From NCBI RefSeq assembly GCF_030247195.1, contig NC_080672.1:66567771-66631770 (forward strand): a DNA stretch of 64,000 nt, written 5' to 3'. The DNA comes from Topomyia yanbarensis (taxonomy: Eukaryota > Arthropoda > Insecta > Diptera > Culicidae). This document shows, one piece after another, positions 38,625 through 49,287 of the stretch. Below the pieces are notes generated by a model. It worked only from the letters and a program-made list of their open reading frames with translations. It was not told where the DNA came from and did not search any database. The first letter of the stretch is position 1. Every line of letters starts with the position of its first letter. Both the position numbers and the translations under genes were made by a program.

Positions 38625-41600
38625 GTCTCCTCCCCGTAATACTGGTCACCGGCAGTTCCTGAACCAGTTTTACTATCCTTTCTCACGTCGAGAACTGCTA
38701 AGTTGGAGACCGACCGACGCATGAGCCCACTTCGAGTTTGAACAATCGCCTTCCTAATTCGTCCATCCTTCCCGGCATGCACCTCTTGCACCCGGCCTCT
38801 GATCCAACCATTCCTTCTAGTCCCATCGACAACGAATACCAAATCCCCAACTTCGATTGGTTTTACATCACCGAACCATTTCGTACGACGAGTGAGTGTT
38901 GGTAGAAACTCGCGTACCCAACGCTGCCAGAAGACGTCCAGCTGATATTGTATCTGTTTCCACGAATTACGCAAGGCCGATACTTCATCTGTTGTGGCAA
39001 CTACCGGCTGACGAACACCATTGCTGCTGCCTAACAGAAAGTGATTGGGAGTGATCGCCTCCTGTTCTTCAGAGTCTAGCGGCATATACGTCAGCGGACG
39101 CGAATTGACGATGCTTTCTGCCTCGACTATAAGTGTGAGGAGTCCTTCGTCGTCCAGCTTTCGCCCCGACGAATTGACCGCCGCCATCGCTACCTTGATC
39201 GATCGCACCAAACGTTCCCATGCACCGCCCATGTGGGGAGCGCCCGGAGGATTGAACACCCATCTGGTTGTTGTATTGGTAAAAGTGGCTGCCATACCTT
39301 CGGCGATTTTCTGAATCTGTTCTTGAAGCAATCGATTCGCACCTTGGAAGTTCGTCCCATTATCCGAGTATACCTCAACAGGGCTTCCGCGACGAGCCAC
39401 AAATCGACGCATACTCATCACGAACGCCTCAGTAGAGAGATTATATACAACTTCCACGTGTACAGCTCTTGTCGTTAAGCAAGTATATAATGCCACCCAC
39501 CGTTTCACGTTGCTTCTTCCTAGTTTTACCAGCAGCGGACCGAACAGGTCAACCCCGACGTAGGTGAAGGGTCGAGTGAACAAAGCCAGACGTGCATTCG
39601 GAAGAGGAGCCATTCGCGGTATTCTTGGCATAGATTTTGCTATCTTACATTCCTGGCAATTTCGAGCAACGTTCTTGACCAATGGACGAAGTTGCGGGAT
39701 ATTATACAGCTGTCGTACCTCGTTGACAACGGTTTCACTGTTGGCATGCCGATATTGGCGATGAAAGTGGTCGACGATCAAGTATGCAAGCGGATGCTTT
39801 TTCGGTAGAATAATCGGGAATTTCGTCTCCATGGCGATATTCTTGGCAGTATTGAGGCGACTGTCAACTCGGAGGATGCCGTTCTCGTCCAAAACCGGAG
39901 TAAGTTTGTTTAATGTACTATTCTTTTCCAATGGCTGCCTGCGTTCAGGCGACAGATGTTGATTGCCGTGCAGCGTCACCATTTCATCAGAATAGACTTC
40001 CCACTGTGTCATGCGAATCAGGTGCGTTTCTGCCTTCCTCAACTCTTCCTGCGTAAGGTATCCTGCAGTGGTGTCTTGTTTCTTTATCCGCCGGTGTAGG
40101 TTGCTTACGTATCGAAAGACATACGCCAGTCCTCTCAACAGCGTGGGCCACCTTGAGAATCTGTTGAAGTTAACTACTGGTGTTGGAATAGAGATCCCAT
40201 GATGCGTATAGCATGAACGAATCTCTTCCTCGGTTATTGGGATGGCTACACGTTGCGGCGGCCACGTAGTTTCCGGCAGTTTCATGAACTTGTACCCACG
40301 GTACCATTCGTGGTCTGGATCGAGGGGTGGTCCGTGGCCCCACTTAGTAGCGATGTCAGCAGGATTCATTTTCGACGGTACCCATCGCCACTCGTCGACC
40401 TCAGACTCGCTGAGTACTTCTGCGACACGGAGTGCAACGTACTGTTTATAGCGACGGGGATCGCACCGGATCCAGGACAGAAACGTGCTAGAGTCTGAAT
40501 GTAGAACTCTTCTAGCGATTTTCACCGGATGACTTTCTAGAATGAACTTCATCAGTCTTATTCCAAGTACTGCAGCCTGTAATTCCAGCCGTGGTATCGA
40601 CATTGGTTTAAGCGGGGCTACCTTTGTCTTGGCGGCGACCAATGCCACCTTGATATCACCATCCGGCGGCACGATTCGAAAGTAAGCTACAGCTGCATAG
40701 GCTTCTTCACTCGCGTCTACGAAGATATGTAGCTCCATACGATTGTAGTGATCCGCGGTTGAACTATCGAAGTAACATCTGGGGATACGAACATTGTTGA
40801 CTAATGGAAATAACCCAGTCCACTGTCGCCAGCGCATGAACGCTTCGCTATCGATTCGCTCATCCCACTTAACTCCTGATCGCCAGATTTGCTGCAGTAG
40901 GATTTTACCCTGAATTATGAAAGGAGCCAACATTCCGAGAGGATCAAAAAATGACATTAGAACTCTAAGAACCAGTCGTTTCGTTGGATATTCTTTTTTA
41001 TCGATCAGATTCTGCAGATCTTTGTGAAGTACCACCGAAAAACTAAGCAAGTCCTCTTCCGGTAGCCAGAGTAAACCGAGTACACGCGTGTAGTTTACAG
41101 CTCCATCCATGTTCAGGTATTTAGGCTGCGACAAAGTATGTTCATCCAAGTGTTCGAGAACTACCTTACTATTGGAACGCCACCCGCGTATGTTGAAACC
41201 ACCCGCTGTGTGGATCATCCGCACGTCCGCGGAAACTTGTTTGGCCTCGTGTTCATTGGGGAAACTATCAAGATAGTCATCGACATAGTGGCTTTTGAGA
41301 ACCCCTTCTACAGCTCTGGGGTGAGACTCTGCGAACTCCGACGCGTTCAAGTTTTTTACATATTGGGCGGATGCCGGTGGACATGCCGAACCGAACGTCG
41401 CCACGTTCATAATGTAAACTTCTGGAGGCTTCGAAGGATCGCTGCGGAATAGGTAACGTTGAGCGTGCCGGTCTTCTCGACGGATTAGGACTCTGTGAAA
41501 CATTTCCTCGATATCGGCTGAGACGGCTATTGAAAACTGACGAAACCGAAACAGGACAGCGGGTAACACAGTAAGTTGATCAGGACCTTTCAGCAACATT

Positions 41601-42661
41601 TCATTCAACGATATGCCGTCGACCTTGGCTGAGGCGTCCCATATCATCCGGACCTTTTCCGGTTTCCTTGGATGTATGATTGCTCCAAGTGGTAAATACC
41701 ACACTCTTCTCGGGTCGGCTTCTAGCAGTTCTGCTTCGCTGACACGATTGGAGTAACCTTTGTCTTCGTACTCCTTAATTTGTCGAAACAGATTCGCCTT
41801 CAGCACTGGGTTTCTGGCCATCCGGCGCTCCAAACATTCCAGTCTCTTCAGCGCCATCGAAAAGCTATCTGGGAATTCGAAGTTATCATATCTCCAGATC
41901 AAGCCTGTCTCGAACCTATCACCAACGCGAACTGTACTATGTTCCATTATGTATCGGGCTCTTTTTTCTTCATCCGACTCTAGCGCATGGTGAGGATGAG
42001 TTCCCACGTCCTCCTTGGCAAAATAGTCTTTGACGATGTTGTGCAGTGTTTCGTCGGTTGAACACTGGCAATCATGGTAGTTCAATGAAGGGATAGTTTC
42101 GCGAGATTTCGTTCCACCGTATACACTCCATCCCAACCTGGTGCGTACAGCAACTGGCTCCCCGACGTCACCTTCTTTTACCTGAAGAGGGACCATCAAC
42201 CTTAGATTATTGATTCCTATTAGGATACGTGGCTCCGCGTCGTAATAACTGAATATTGGTAGGTTTCGCAGGTGTTGATGCTTACTCGACAGTTGCTCGA
42301 TGTCCAGGGTTTGACGTGGAAGGTTGAGATTTTTCACCGTGCGCACGTCTTTCATTTCTAACTGTTGTGTGTTGCAGCCCGATACCGCCAGTTGGACGAT
42401 CATCGACGCTTTTTCTAGGCGTGACATGTTTCCGGTCCACTTGAGGCAGAGTGGTTGTGGATCACCACCTACCCCTAGCTGTTCCACCAGAGCGCTTTCG
42501 ATCAGTGTTAAAGAAGAACCATCATCCAGAAACGCGAAAGTTTCTATGTCCACTTCAGGTCCGTGAAGTGTGATCGGGACAATTCTGAAGAGAATGGCTT
42601 GCTCCGAACAACGATGGACATGATTCTCAGCGTTCGCTGACTGTATTGTGGATTGTTCTCC
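38507..42661 (-). CDS. pol: BEL/Pao Pol polyprotein (protease-RT-RNase H-integrase)
   Basis: The frame is open from the codon after the gag stop (42661) to TAA at 38507, 1384 codons, with no ATG at its start, so it probably depends on stop-codon readthrough or the stop is a lesion. Domains in order: aspartic protease with FAFLDDGSS (about 42530); reverse transcriptase with SHYVDDYLDS (about 41275-41290); RNase H starting ELHIFVDASEEAYAAVAYF (about 40735); integrase with zinc-binding H2C2 (HFHRQYRHAN...CQECK, about 39760-39650), catalytic D in YVGVDLFGP (39555), D in YSDNGTNF (39360) and E in GGAWERLV (39220); and a C-terminal DLVFVVDGTRRNGWIRG domain. All key residues are present. The last ~38 codons overlap the 3' LTR. 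Confidence 0.95.
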   Translation of the reverse strand, partial: GEQSTIQSANAENHVHRCSEQAILFRIVPITLHGPEVDIETFAFLDDGSSLTLIESALVEQLGVGGDPQPLCLKWTGNMSRLEKASMIVQLAVSGCNTQQLEMKDVRTVKNLNLPRQTLDIEQLSSKHQHLRNLPIFSYYDAEPRILIGINNLRLMVPLQVKEGDVGEPVAVRTRLGWSVYGGTKSRETIPSLNYHDCQCSTDETLHNIVKDYFAKEDVGTHPHHALESDEEKRARYIMEHSTVRVGDRFETGLIWRYDNFEFPDSFSMALKRLECLERRMARNPVLKANLFRQIKEYEDKGYSNRVSEAELLEADPRRVWYLPLGAIIHPRKPEKVRMIWDASAKVDGISLNEMLLKGPDQLTVLPAVLFRFRQFSIAVSADIEEMFHRVLIRREDRHAQRYLFRSDPSKPPEVYIMNVATFGSACPPASAQYVKNLNASEFAESHPRAVEGVLKSHYVDDYLDSFPNEHEAKQVSADVRMIHTAGGFNIRGWRSNSKVVLEHLDEHTLSQPKYLNMDGAVNYTRVLGLLWLPEEDLLSFSVVLHKDLQNLIDKKEYPTKRLVLRVLMSFFDPLGMLAPFIIQGKILLQQIWRSGVKWDERIDSEAFMRWRQWTGLFPLVNNVRIPRCYFDSSTADHYNRMELHIFVDASEEAYAAVAYFRIVPPDGDIKVALVAAKTKVAPLKPMSIPRLELQAAVLGIRLMKFILESHPVKIARRVLHSDSSTFLSWIRCDPRRYKQYVALRVAEVLSESEVDEWRWVPSKMNPADIATKWGHGPPLDPDHEWYRGYKFMKLPETTWPPQRVAIPITEEEIRSCYTHHGISIPTPVVNFNRFSRWPTLLRGLAYVFRYVSNLHRRIKKQDTTAGYLTQEELRKAETHLIRMTQWEVYSDEMVTLHGNQHLSPERRQPLEKNSTLNKLTPVLDENGILRVDSRLNTAKNIAMETKFPIILPKKHPLAYLIVDHFHRQYRHANSETVVNEVRQLYNIPQLRPLVKNVARNCQECKIAKSMPRIPRMAPLPNARLALFTRPFTYVGVDLFGPLLVKLGRSNVKRWVALYTCLTTRAVHVEVVYNLSTEAFVMSMRRFVARRGSPVEVYSDNGTNFQGANRLLQEQIQKIAEGMAATFTNTTTRWVFNPPGAPHMGGAWERLVRSIKVAMAAVNSSGRKLDDEGLLTLIVEAESIVNSRPLTYMPLDSEEQEAITPNHFLLGSSNGVRQPVVATTDEVSALRNSWKQIQYQLDVFWQRWVREFLPTLTRRTKWFGDVKPIEVGDLVFVVDGTRRNGWIRGRVQEVHAGKDGRIRKAIVQTRSGLMRRSVSNLAVLDVRKDSKTGSGTAGDQYYGEETVTNRVHCPGQREAPQGFAKRPSMTAANNIHRDENNLER

Positions 42662-44566
42662 TTACATTAGTTCGTTGGAGCGAGGGCCTGAGTGTAATAG
42701 GGGATGGTGACGAAAATGACATCCGCCTACACCGCAAACGCTGTTCAATCGACACGCTCTCCTGCCGTGGAAATTTAAACAATTACGACAAATGCCTGTA
42801 TTTTGCAGCAACTTCCACCGACCGTCCACGTTGTATGACTTGAAGCGATCGCAATCCTTTAGGCGATGGTCTTTACCACTGCACGCTGGGCACGACTTCT
42901 CCGGTACACTGGAATTGCTTGGATGCTCACTGTCGGTATGTACGTTCAGCGTCCCTCGCCTTGATTTGCTGTTTTCCTCGCATATTTTTACCACTCCGGA
43001 ATAGAGTGTAACACGACTAGCATTCCTTACTACTTCGGACATAAACTCCCCAAAGTCCTGCAGGTTGACCTCCGCGACCTCTCGTGTGTATGCGGCCCAA
43101 TCAAGCCTCACGTGTACGGGCAGCTTGTCGACCAGTTCGAGCAGCAACGATGGGTTTGAGAGGTGAGCGCGTTGATTGGCTGCTTCCAAGTGATCGCACA
43201 AGCCTTGAACCGCTATTCCGAAATCGATCAGGGATTCCAACTTCTCTGCTTTCGGTGCAGGAACAGATCGTACTTTCGCCAAAAGTGCGTTTATCAATAG
43301 TTCAGGACGACCGTATAGTAAACGAAGGGTTTCTATGATGTGTGGGACTGACTCCGGGAGAAGTAAACGGCTGCGAACGGTTTCCAATGCCGGGCCTTTT
43401 AGGCATCTTTGCAATCGAATGAGGTTTTCCGCGGGACTGTATCCACAGGCAAGAGTAGTTGTGGTAAAGTTACTAATAAAGACCGGCCAATCGGCAGGAT
43501 TTCCGGAGAAGGATGGCAGGTCACGGGGCATTACCTGTCTCGCAGCCAATTGCGAGGAAGAGGGTGCACAATGAGTATATTGTTGTTTTATATTGGGAAT
43601 GTCAGCTGGGCCAAGTCCAAGTTGTTGTACTAGCGACTGAAGGTTCCCATCTTCACTTAGGCAAGGCTGAATTTCATCTTGGTCCTCATTGATGTCGATG
43701 CTATCGGACTCTCCTGGCGTGGTTAGCAAGGATTTACCCGATGCCCGTGGAGTTTTAGCCACATTTGGAGTACCTGAAGGTACAGAATCCCGAACCAGCA
43801 GATGTAGCTTCGTTGGAGGAAACCGCGGTTTAGGTTGTCCCATTAACTGTGGTTTTGGTATAAACAAATTTCCCTTCAACAACAGTTGTTTCGAAGACGG
43901 TAATTTTGGCGTCGTCAGCTCTGGAATCAAGGGCATCGGATTTGATTTCTGCCTGTCCGCTGCCGATCGTTCCAACAGCGGTGGCTTCGGACTGTGTTTG
44001 GGAATCGCGCCCTTGTCGTGCGACTGATTCATTTCATTTGCTTTACAGGATTGCATCTCATCGGGCAGAGCGGCCGCTTGTTGATCCTCTACACCTACAG
44101 CGCCATCTTCTTGCCCTGTTTGTTTCCGAACCCATTCTACAACATTCGCCTGGGCATTTTTGCGACTGATACGGCTTCTCCCGCTGGGAAGATCGTCTTC
44201 CGCATCCAGCTCCAGCTTCTCTTCCAAAATACTGTATTTCTGCTGGATGTAGGCGAGGTCGGATTGCGATTTGAGTTCCAGATTCTTCCTCTCCGCGTCA
44301 CGCATCTCATTCAACTTGGCTAGTTGCAAGGTAAGTGCTCTTGCTTTTGCACTACCGGTGGTGCTTTTGGACGCAGCACTGCTAGCTGGGATACAATTAC
44401 GGCATGACCAGGGATGATCTTTGATCGACCCGGTGACTCCGGCGCATCGCTGGTGCCACCAATTTAGGCAATCTTCACACTGCACGAGGTCACACCAAGC
44501 ATCGGGACGGTCACATGCTACACAATTGAAACCTTCACCACATGTCGCTGTTGATTCATCCGCCAT
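42662..44566 (-). CDS. gag: BEL/Pao Gag with PHD finger and zinc knuckle
   Basis: 634 residues from the ATG at 44566. The open frame extends upstream to 44686, but those codons lie in the LTR, so the first ATG after the LTR (MADESTATC) is preferred. Residues 15-58 form a complete C4HC3 PHD finger: C15, C18, C30, C33, H38, C41, C55, C58. A charged, coiled-coil-like stretch follows (about 80-150). Next is the BEL Gag core (DLPSFSGNPADWPVF, AENLIRLQRCLKGPALETV), and a C-terminal CPACSGKDHRLKDC knuckle with more Cys/His pairs. Gag builds the cytoplasmic particle and binds RNA. PHD fingers usually read histone tails; in Gag this may relate to targeting, which is inference. It ends in TAA at 42662-42664, with pol continuing in the same frame. 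Confidence 0.93.
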   Translation of the reverse strand: MADESTATCGEGFNCVACDRPDAWCDLVQCEDCLNWWHQRCAGVTGSIKDHPWSCRNCIPASSAASKSTTGSAKARALTLQLAKLNEMRDAERKNLELKSQSDLAYIQQKYSILEEKLELDAEDDLPSGRSRISRKNAQANVVEWVRKQTGQEDGAVGVEDQQAAALPDEMQSCKANEMNQSHDKGAIPKHSPKPPLLERSAADRQKSNPMPLIPELTTPKLPSSKQLLLKGNLFIPKPQLMGQPKPRFPPTKLHLLVRDSVPSGTPNVAKTPRASGKSLLTTPGESDSIDINEDQDEIQPCLSEDGNLQSLVQQLGLGPADIPNIKQQYTHCAPSSSQLAARQVMPRDLPSFSGNPADWPVFISNFTTTTLACGYSPAENLIRLQRCLKGPALETVRSRLLLPESVPHIIETLRLLYGRPELLINALLAKVRSVPAPKAEKLESLIDFGIAVQGLCDHLEAANQRAHLSNPSLLLELVDKLPVHVRLDWAAYTREVAEVNLQDFGEFMSEVVRNASRVTLYSGVVKICEENSKSRRGTLNVHTDSEHPSNSSVPEKSCPACSGKDHRLKDCDRFKSYNVDGRWKLLQNTGICRNCLNFHGRRACRLNSVCGVGGCHFRHHPLLHSGPRSNELM

Positions 44567-44629
44567 CGTGCTACCGTGATTCAGCACACCAGTAGAAAGT
44601 GAGGTTATGGGGTGATTTTCTTGAAGAAT

Positions 44630-45117
44630 TGTTCCGGAGTCGAAGTTAAAACGCAGAGTCCTGTTAGCAGTTGGACACAGCTTCAAGCTGGAATTTTATT
44701 AGTAAGATTAACCGGTTAAAGTAAGTGACTCACATCCTACTCACAAAATCAGTGCGAAACTTCTTCTAATCTCCGACAACAATAAAGCTTCACAGTACGC
44801 CCTTTTAGGCCTATTAATAAAGTAAGTAAATTCAATTCTAGTTCGTAAATTCGCTGTGAGGTACTTACAAATTTCCTAACAGTAGTAATTAGTAATAATA
44901 ATTGGTCGCACGCCGGCGATTTAATAGTTGAAAATGCAGTTAAAGGTTTGCAACGTGATTGCTCAGCCAATAGCGATTGGAAGAATGACTGATTCCTTCT
45001 TAACGTTCAAGATTGTTCTCATCACGGTGAATATTGTTGGCAGCTGTCATACTCGGTCGTTTAGCGAACCCCTGTGGCGCTTCTCTCTGACCGGGGCAGT
45101 GCACCCGGTTCGTAACA
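44630..45117 (-). repeat. 5' LTR of the BEL/Pao element
   Basis: Read on the - strand it starts TGTTACGAACCGGG and ends CTCCGGAACA, giving TGTTAC...GGAACA ends. It matches 38137-38624 in length and, where checked, base for base, including the 73-codon open frame both contain. An AATAAA lies in the 3' part (ctaataaaattcc). Confidence 0.95.
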
Positions 45118-45216
45118 ACGACTGTGTTGGAATGTTGGAATAAAAAAATAGTTTTAGAGAAAACTCAAAATTTCATGTATTTTTATCTCACACCTTTTTT
45201 ATTGGCCAGCAGTGTA

Positions 45217-46260
45217 GTAAAAGAGCATAATAGCAAAAGTGATCGGCAAAATAAAATAATAGTTATCAATTATCTCCCTGTTATCGTCGCGAAAAACATG
45301 TAATATGCTAATACGATCCTGCAATGAATAAATGCAGAGGTGATAGTAGAATTAAAAGCCTTCTGCGTGCTTTAATTGTTAAATAAATTTAAAAGTTGCA
45401 AGGAAATTTTTGTTAGATATGATGTAATGAAAAAAAGCTCTAGATTTAACGTACGTTTTTTAAATTTCGTGCGTCAATTGAATTTTGAATGAACATATGT
45501 TCAGTAGAGCGACAAGAAAAAAACGACCCCTGTCCGCCCACCCCTGAGTCGATTTCTAGTCCCAACAGGAGTATTTGCTTCAAATTTGAAGCAAATCGGA
45601 CAAGTCTAGCTATCGGACCAACGTGCCTGAAGTTTGTATGGGATTTTTCAACAATTTACATGGAGAAAACACACTAGCTCGGATTTTCGCCACTAGGTGG
45701 CACTATATGCATCGTATTATCACTGTAAGTGAAAATAAGAAAGATAATTTAATTGTCTACAACTTTGTCGACTACTACTCCATGCGGTCTTGTTGAAAGG
45801 AGTTATTAATCTTTTAACGAAGTGATGTCTGAGTCAGTTTTGCATGGCGTACTGGATTCTCTCGAGCTAAACAATTTCGTGAAATAATGGTCGTCCAATG
45901 GGGCCGAATCAAAACTCGTCGAAATGTCAATTGACGATAGGTTCATCCGGAGCTAGATCCGGAGTGTTCATTTGTGTTTACATTTTGCTAGCGTTGCCAA
46001 TTTTATTTTGGTTCCACCACCGAATGGTGCTACGTTACATCGCTTATGCGCATGCTGTTCGACTTTGCTACTGCTCAGTCGGACTTAAACTAGAGATTGC
46101 CACTATGTTTGAGTAAGCCGGGCAAACGAGTGGATCACAGGTTCGCTTGCTTCCGACGGCGGGGCGGCGGCCACCTTGCCTATCGGATCCTCAGCGACTT
46201 TACGCCGCTTCGGTTCCTAGGCCTCTGTTATACTGCTAAGCCGCATCGTACTGGTACACC
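45217..46260. other. Unassigned, includes likely interspersed repeat
   Basis: 45480-45870 ('ttgaagcaaatcggacaag...cgccactaggtggcac') looks like high-copy mosquito sequence, but its ends are unclear. The 45898-46116 frame has no recognisable domain. 46140-46260 is locally GC-rich. No gene is supported. Confidence 0.35.
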
Positions 46261-46262
46261 TT

Positions 46263-46413
46263 AAACAGAGGTTCAGGAAATGAGCTGGAATTCGGACTGG
46301 TTCTAATTCGTATTTCGACTCCAGTGACACAACCGATTCTAACTAGAATCGGTTGTCACTGGAGCCGGAATACGAACTATAACCAGTCAGCATTCCGGCT
46401 TAGCTTAACTGGG
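46263..46413. mobile_element. Palindromic MITE, family H1 copy 1
   Basis: A near-perfect central palindrome (ctccagtgacacaaccgatt / aatcggttgt-cactggag, 46319-46366) is flanked by inverted 'ggttcaggaaatgagctgga / cattccggcttagctt' arms. Same family as 52671-52837. About 150 bp, non-coding. Confidence 0.65.
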
Positions 46414-46576
46414 AAGTTTCCTAAAATTTAATCTGGGAAATAAAAATTTTCTGGCAATGCTCCAGCACCCCGTTGAACCCTAACGATTTTGCCACCTGGG
46501 CGCCAGTTTGACGATACGGAATGAACATTGTTTACTTTCGACAAGTTTTGAATCGAGCCAACAACATCCAGCGTAA

Positions 46577-46749
46577 GCGGGCCCTAAACGAGCAGAAATA
46601 TTGTCAATAAATCGATTATTGATCAATATATTGATGGTGTAAGGGCCTCTATAAAGTATTGACCATGTAGAAATCAAATGGGTTTGACGTATTGAAGTTG
46701 TTTTGTTAATATTTTTATTGAAAAAAATCCAGTCTCGTGTAGGGTCCGC
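46577..46749. mobile_element. Short MITE with inverted ends
   Basis: Left GCGGGCCCTAAACGA and inverted right GCGGACCCTACACGA differ at two positions. Flanks are GTAA (46573-46576) and TTAA (46750-46753), suggesting a TTAA target with one mutation. Confidence 0.5.
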
Positions 46750-46794
46750 TTAAGCGATCAGCAAACGTCCATTGTTGGACCCGTCCCGAATAGA

Positions 46795-47200
46795 ATTTTA
46801 CAATAGCATTTACCCTACAAGCAATCATGAAACAATAAATATTATAATTATTACTGTTTCAACATTGTTCGGCGCAGAGTTCTCGCAGTAGATTTTCAAT
46901 AAAAATTTTTGTAACAAATAATTTTACTGTTCGGTAAAAAATTGATTCACATTAAATTTTACTGTTTTCGAGAAAATAAATGTATGGAAATAAAACGATT
47001 TTTTAAATGTTAAGATAAATAACTACCCCCCTTTTCTATACTGTAAAAGTCGATTTTACATTGAAATTTACTGTACAAACGTTTAAGTTTATTGTTTTTA
47101 TATTGTAGCATAACACTAGAATTTATTGTAAATTATTGTAAAATTACTGTACTGTCACAGTGAAAATCATGGTTTTGTTACTGTACATTTCTATTCGGGG
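46795..47200. mobile_element. MITE, family C1 (complete copy)
   Basis: Starts CCCGAATAGAATTTTACA; the inverted right end starts CCCCGAATAGAAATGTACAG. The interior repeats 'actgta/tactgt' motifs. A second, broken copy lies at 56541-56640 and 59354-59723. It ends 370 bp upstream of the ric8a start codon. Confidence 0.65.
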
Positions 47201-47571
47201 TGTTGAACGATTTTGAAATTGAATTTTCTCAGTGTAAATCCAGATAAATCTGAAAGGTGGTAGACACTCCTGGTGGTAGGTTTGGCCACCCTGTTTTCGC
47301 TATAATTCAACAACACATATGCCGATGCACAACCCTGAGTATAAATCGATTTCGATTAAACTTTGACAGCAATACAGAAACAATATAAACAAAAAGATTT
47401 ATTGATTATAGTGTTACCATTATTTACAGTGTCGTATTTATTATCTGCATGTAAACTAATCTATATTGAAAATAGTTAATCCAATTAAGTTATTGATTCG
47501 TACAAATCATAATTATTGGCTACTTTCCTGTGATCCTTGCCTTCCTCTACATTCTCGTCAGCCAGATCACA

Positions 47572-49287
47572 ATGGATACAGACACCCTGAATCGACTGCT
47601 GGACGGAGGCCACCCTCAGCTGGGTGCAGCGCTGGCACAATTCAATAAGCTCAATGCACAGGTTTTCAATTTCTCCCATCTAACAACCACTGGCCAGTGG
47701 GTTCTGCTGTGGAACAAGTTCTTTGAGTATCTGACCGTTCCAACCATGCCCTGGTTGGTACAGTGTCTAATAGGTATCAAGATTCTCAGTCGGGATAAAA
47801 CCTATCTGAATGAAACGGTACACTCGGAACAGTTGGATTGCTTGCTAAATCTGGCCGGCATTGGGTCCGATAGTAATGGTACCGTGGGCGAGGATGTTCA
47901 AGTGGAGGCACTGAAATGTTTGAGTAATTTGATATTCCAAAGCAGAAAGTGCCAGGAGCTCTGTTTGACGAATGCTTCGACTGAAGGAATTTTGAGGAGG
48001 ATAAGAACGTATAAGTAAGTGATGGAGGGGCAATAATGTTACGATTGAGTTTCTTATAAACTTATTTTAGGGATGGTAGTATATGCTACGATATCCAATA
48101 TTTTGATATGAAGGTGTTGTTTTTGCTGACAGCTATAAACTGTGATATTCGAGCAAAAGTTCGAGAGGACCTTCATGGATTAACCTATCTTGTGGAAACA
48201 TTGGATCTGTTTATGAATCAAGTGGCCGACGCAAAAGAATTTAATGTAACTAAGCATATTATTGTTTGACAACCGTTTCTAATGCGCCTTTTTGTAGGAT
48301 AAAGATCTTGAATTAGTTAACGAAGTGTTGAAGGTTCTGTTCAATTTGACTGTTCGAACTCCGAACAATGCAATACCGGAGGAAGAAGAAGCTAATCAAT
48401 TCCATCGATTGGCGGTCATTATCCATGATCTGTTCTTTTACCGTACGCTTAACAGAGACAAAATAACTTCTCTTCAGTCGAATATTGTTAATCTGCTCAC
48501 AAGCGTTCCGGTAAGTTGTTACAATGAGTTGATCACGCCGCTGAGTCCTGACGATATGGAGAACAGGACCGTTGTGCCGTTTGAAGAAAAAAACGCATAC
48601 GTGCTGCATGTTTTAGTTGAATTTCTACGAAAACACTTCCAAAAAGCTGAGAAGAAGTCCGAGCAGTACGAACTATTATCTCCGATTTTAACAGTTTTAG
48701 TTAAGGCAGTTCGAGCATCCGGTCTTAACAGACGATTTGTCCGTTCGATGATTTTGCCACCGCTGGTAAATGTTATGGAGCGACCAGAAGTAGGAACGGA
48801 GCTTCGAAATTATATTTGCTCTTTATTGACAAGTCCGTGCACACAAATTGCCGACCTTTCAGCTGAATTGCTGTTTGTACTGTGCAAGGAAAACGTAGGC
48901 CGCATGATCAAGTACACTGGCTACGGTAACGCTGCCGGTTTGTTCGCTAATCGCGGATTGCTCGGAGGTCGCCAAGGCAATACCGAACAGTACTCATCCG
49001 ACTCGGAAGACAGTGACACGGAAGAGTACAAGCAAATCCAACATTCCATCAATCCGGTGCTGGGATGCTATGAACCACCAAAGCCAAACCCACTCGAAGG
49101 TATGTCCGAGGAGCAGAAGGAGTACGAAGCAATGGAACTGGTTGCCTTGATGGATCAGTTGCAACGGCAGGGCATAGTGCAGCCGTGTAAGATCGGTGAC
49201 GATGGACGACCACAGCCAGTGGAGCACATTCTAGAGCTGCAGGATGAAATTCCCGAACAGCAACGGGATCATAAACGTAAAACCTAA
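47572..49287 (+). CDS. ric8a: Ric-8A/synembryn, G-alpha chaperone and nucleotide exchange factor
   Basis: Three exons: 47572-48014, 48071-48245, 48298-49287; introns 56 and 52 bp with GT...AG (gtaagt/ttttag, gtaact/tttgtag). Phases join correctly to 535 residues, close to known Ric-8A (about 530-570). The ATG at 47572 gives MDTDTLNRLL; the in-frame sequence upstream begins without an ATG. The helical-repeat (armadillo-like) body includes VLKVLFNLTVRTPN and GLNRRFVRSMILPPLVNVM. The diagnostic C-terminus is an acidic YSSDSEDSDTEEYKQIQHSI followed by NPVLGCYEPPKPNPLEGM and EEQKEYEAMELV, with casein-kinase-2-like sites. Ric-8A folds and activates G-alpha subunits in the cytosol and acts in spindle orientation and gastrulation. 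No lesions seen. It faces NDUFA9 tail to tail. Confidence 0.95.
48015..48070 (+). other. Intron 1 of ric8a
   Basis: GTAAGT...TTTTAG, 56 bp, phase 2. The joined codon is AAG (Lys), which keeps the TYK-DGSICYD reading. Confidence 0.93.
48246..48297 (+). other. Intron 2 of ric8a
   Basis: GTAACT...TTGTAG, 52 bp, phase 0, between KEFN and DKDLEL. Confidence 0.93.

Larger units (their letters stand above)
38137..45117 (-). mobile_element. BEL/Pao LTR retrotransposon, full length (6981 bp)
   Basis: Two 488-bp LTRs, a Gag with PHD finger and a Pol in the order protease, RT, RNase H, integrase (BEL/Pao order), all on the - strand. A 5-bp duplication ACGAC lies at 38132-38136 and 45118-45122. The LTRs look identical where compared, so insertion was recent. 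It sits inside the right terminal repeat of a Tc1 element. Confidence 0.95.

Noticed and set aside
44567..44686. Upstream ATG extending gag by 40 codons
   Set aside because: It lies largely in the 5' LTR; the downstream ATG precedes the PHD finger as in related Gags.
38435..45143. Many + strand open frames across the BEL element
   Set aside because: Shadows of the - strand gag and pol frames, which have full domain support.
47530..47571. Upstream extension of the ric8a frame
   Set aside because: Begins with GTG, not ATG; the ATG at 47572 gives the usual N-terminus.
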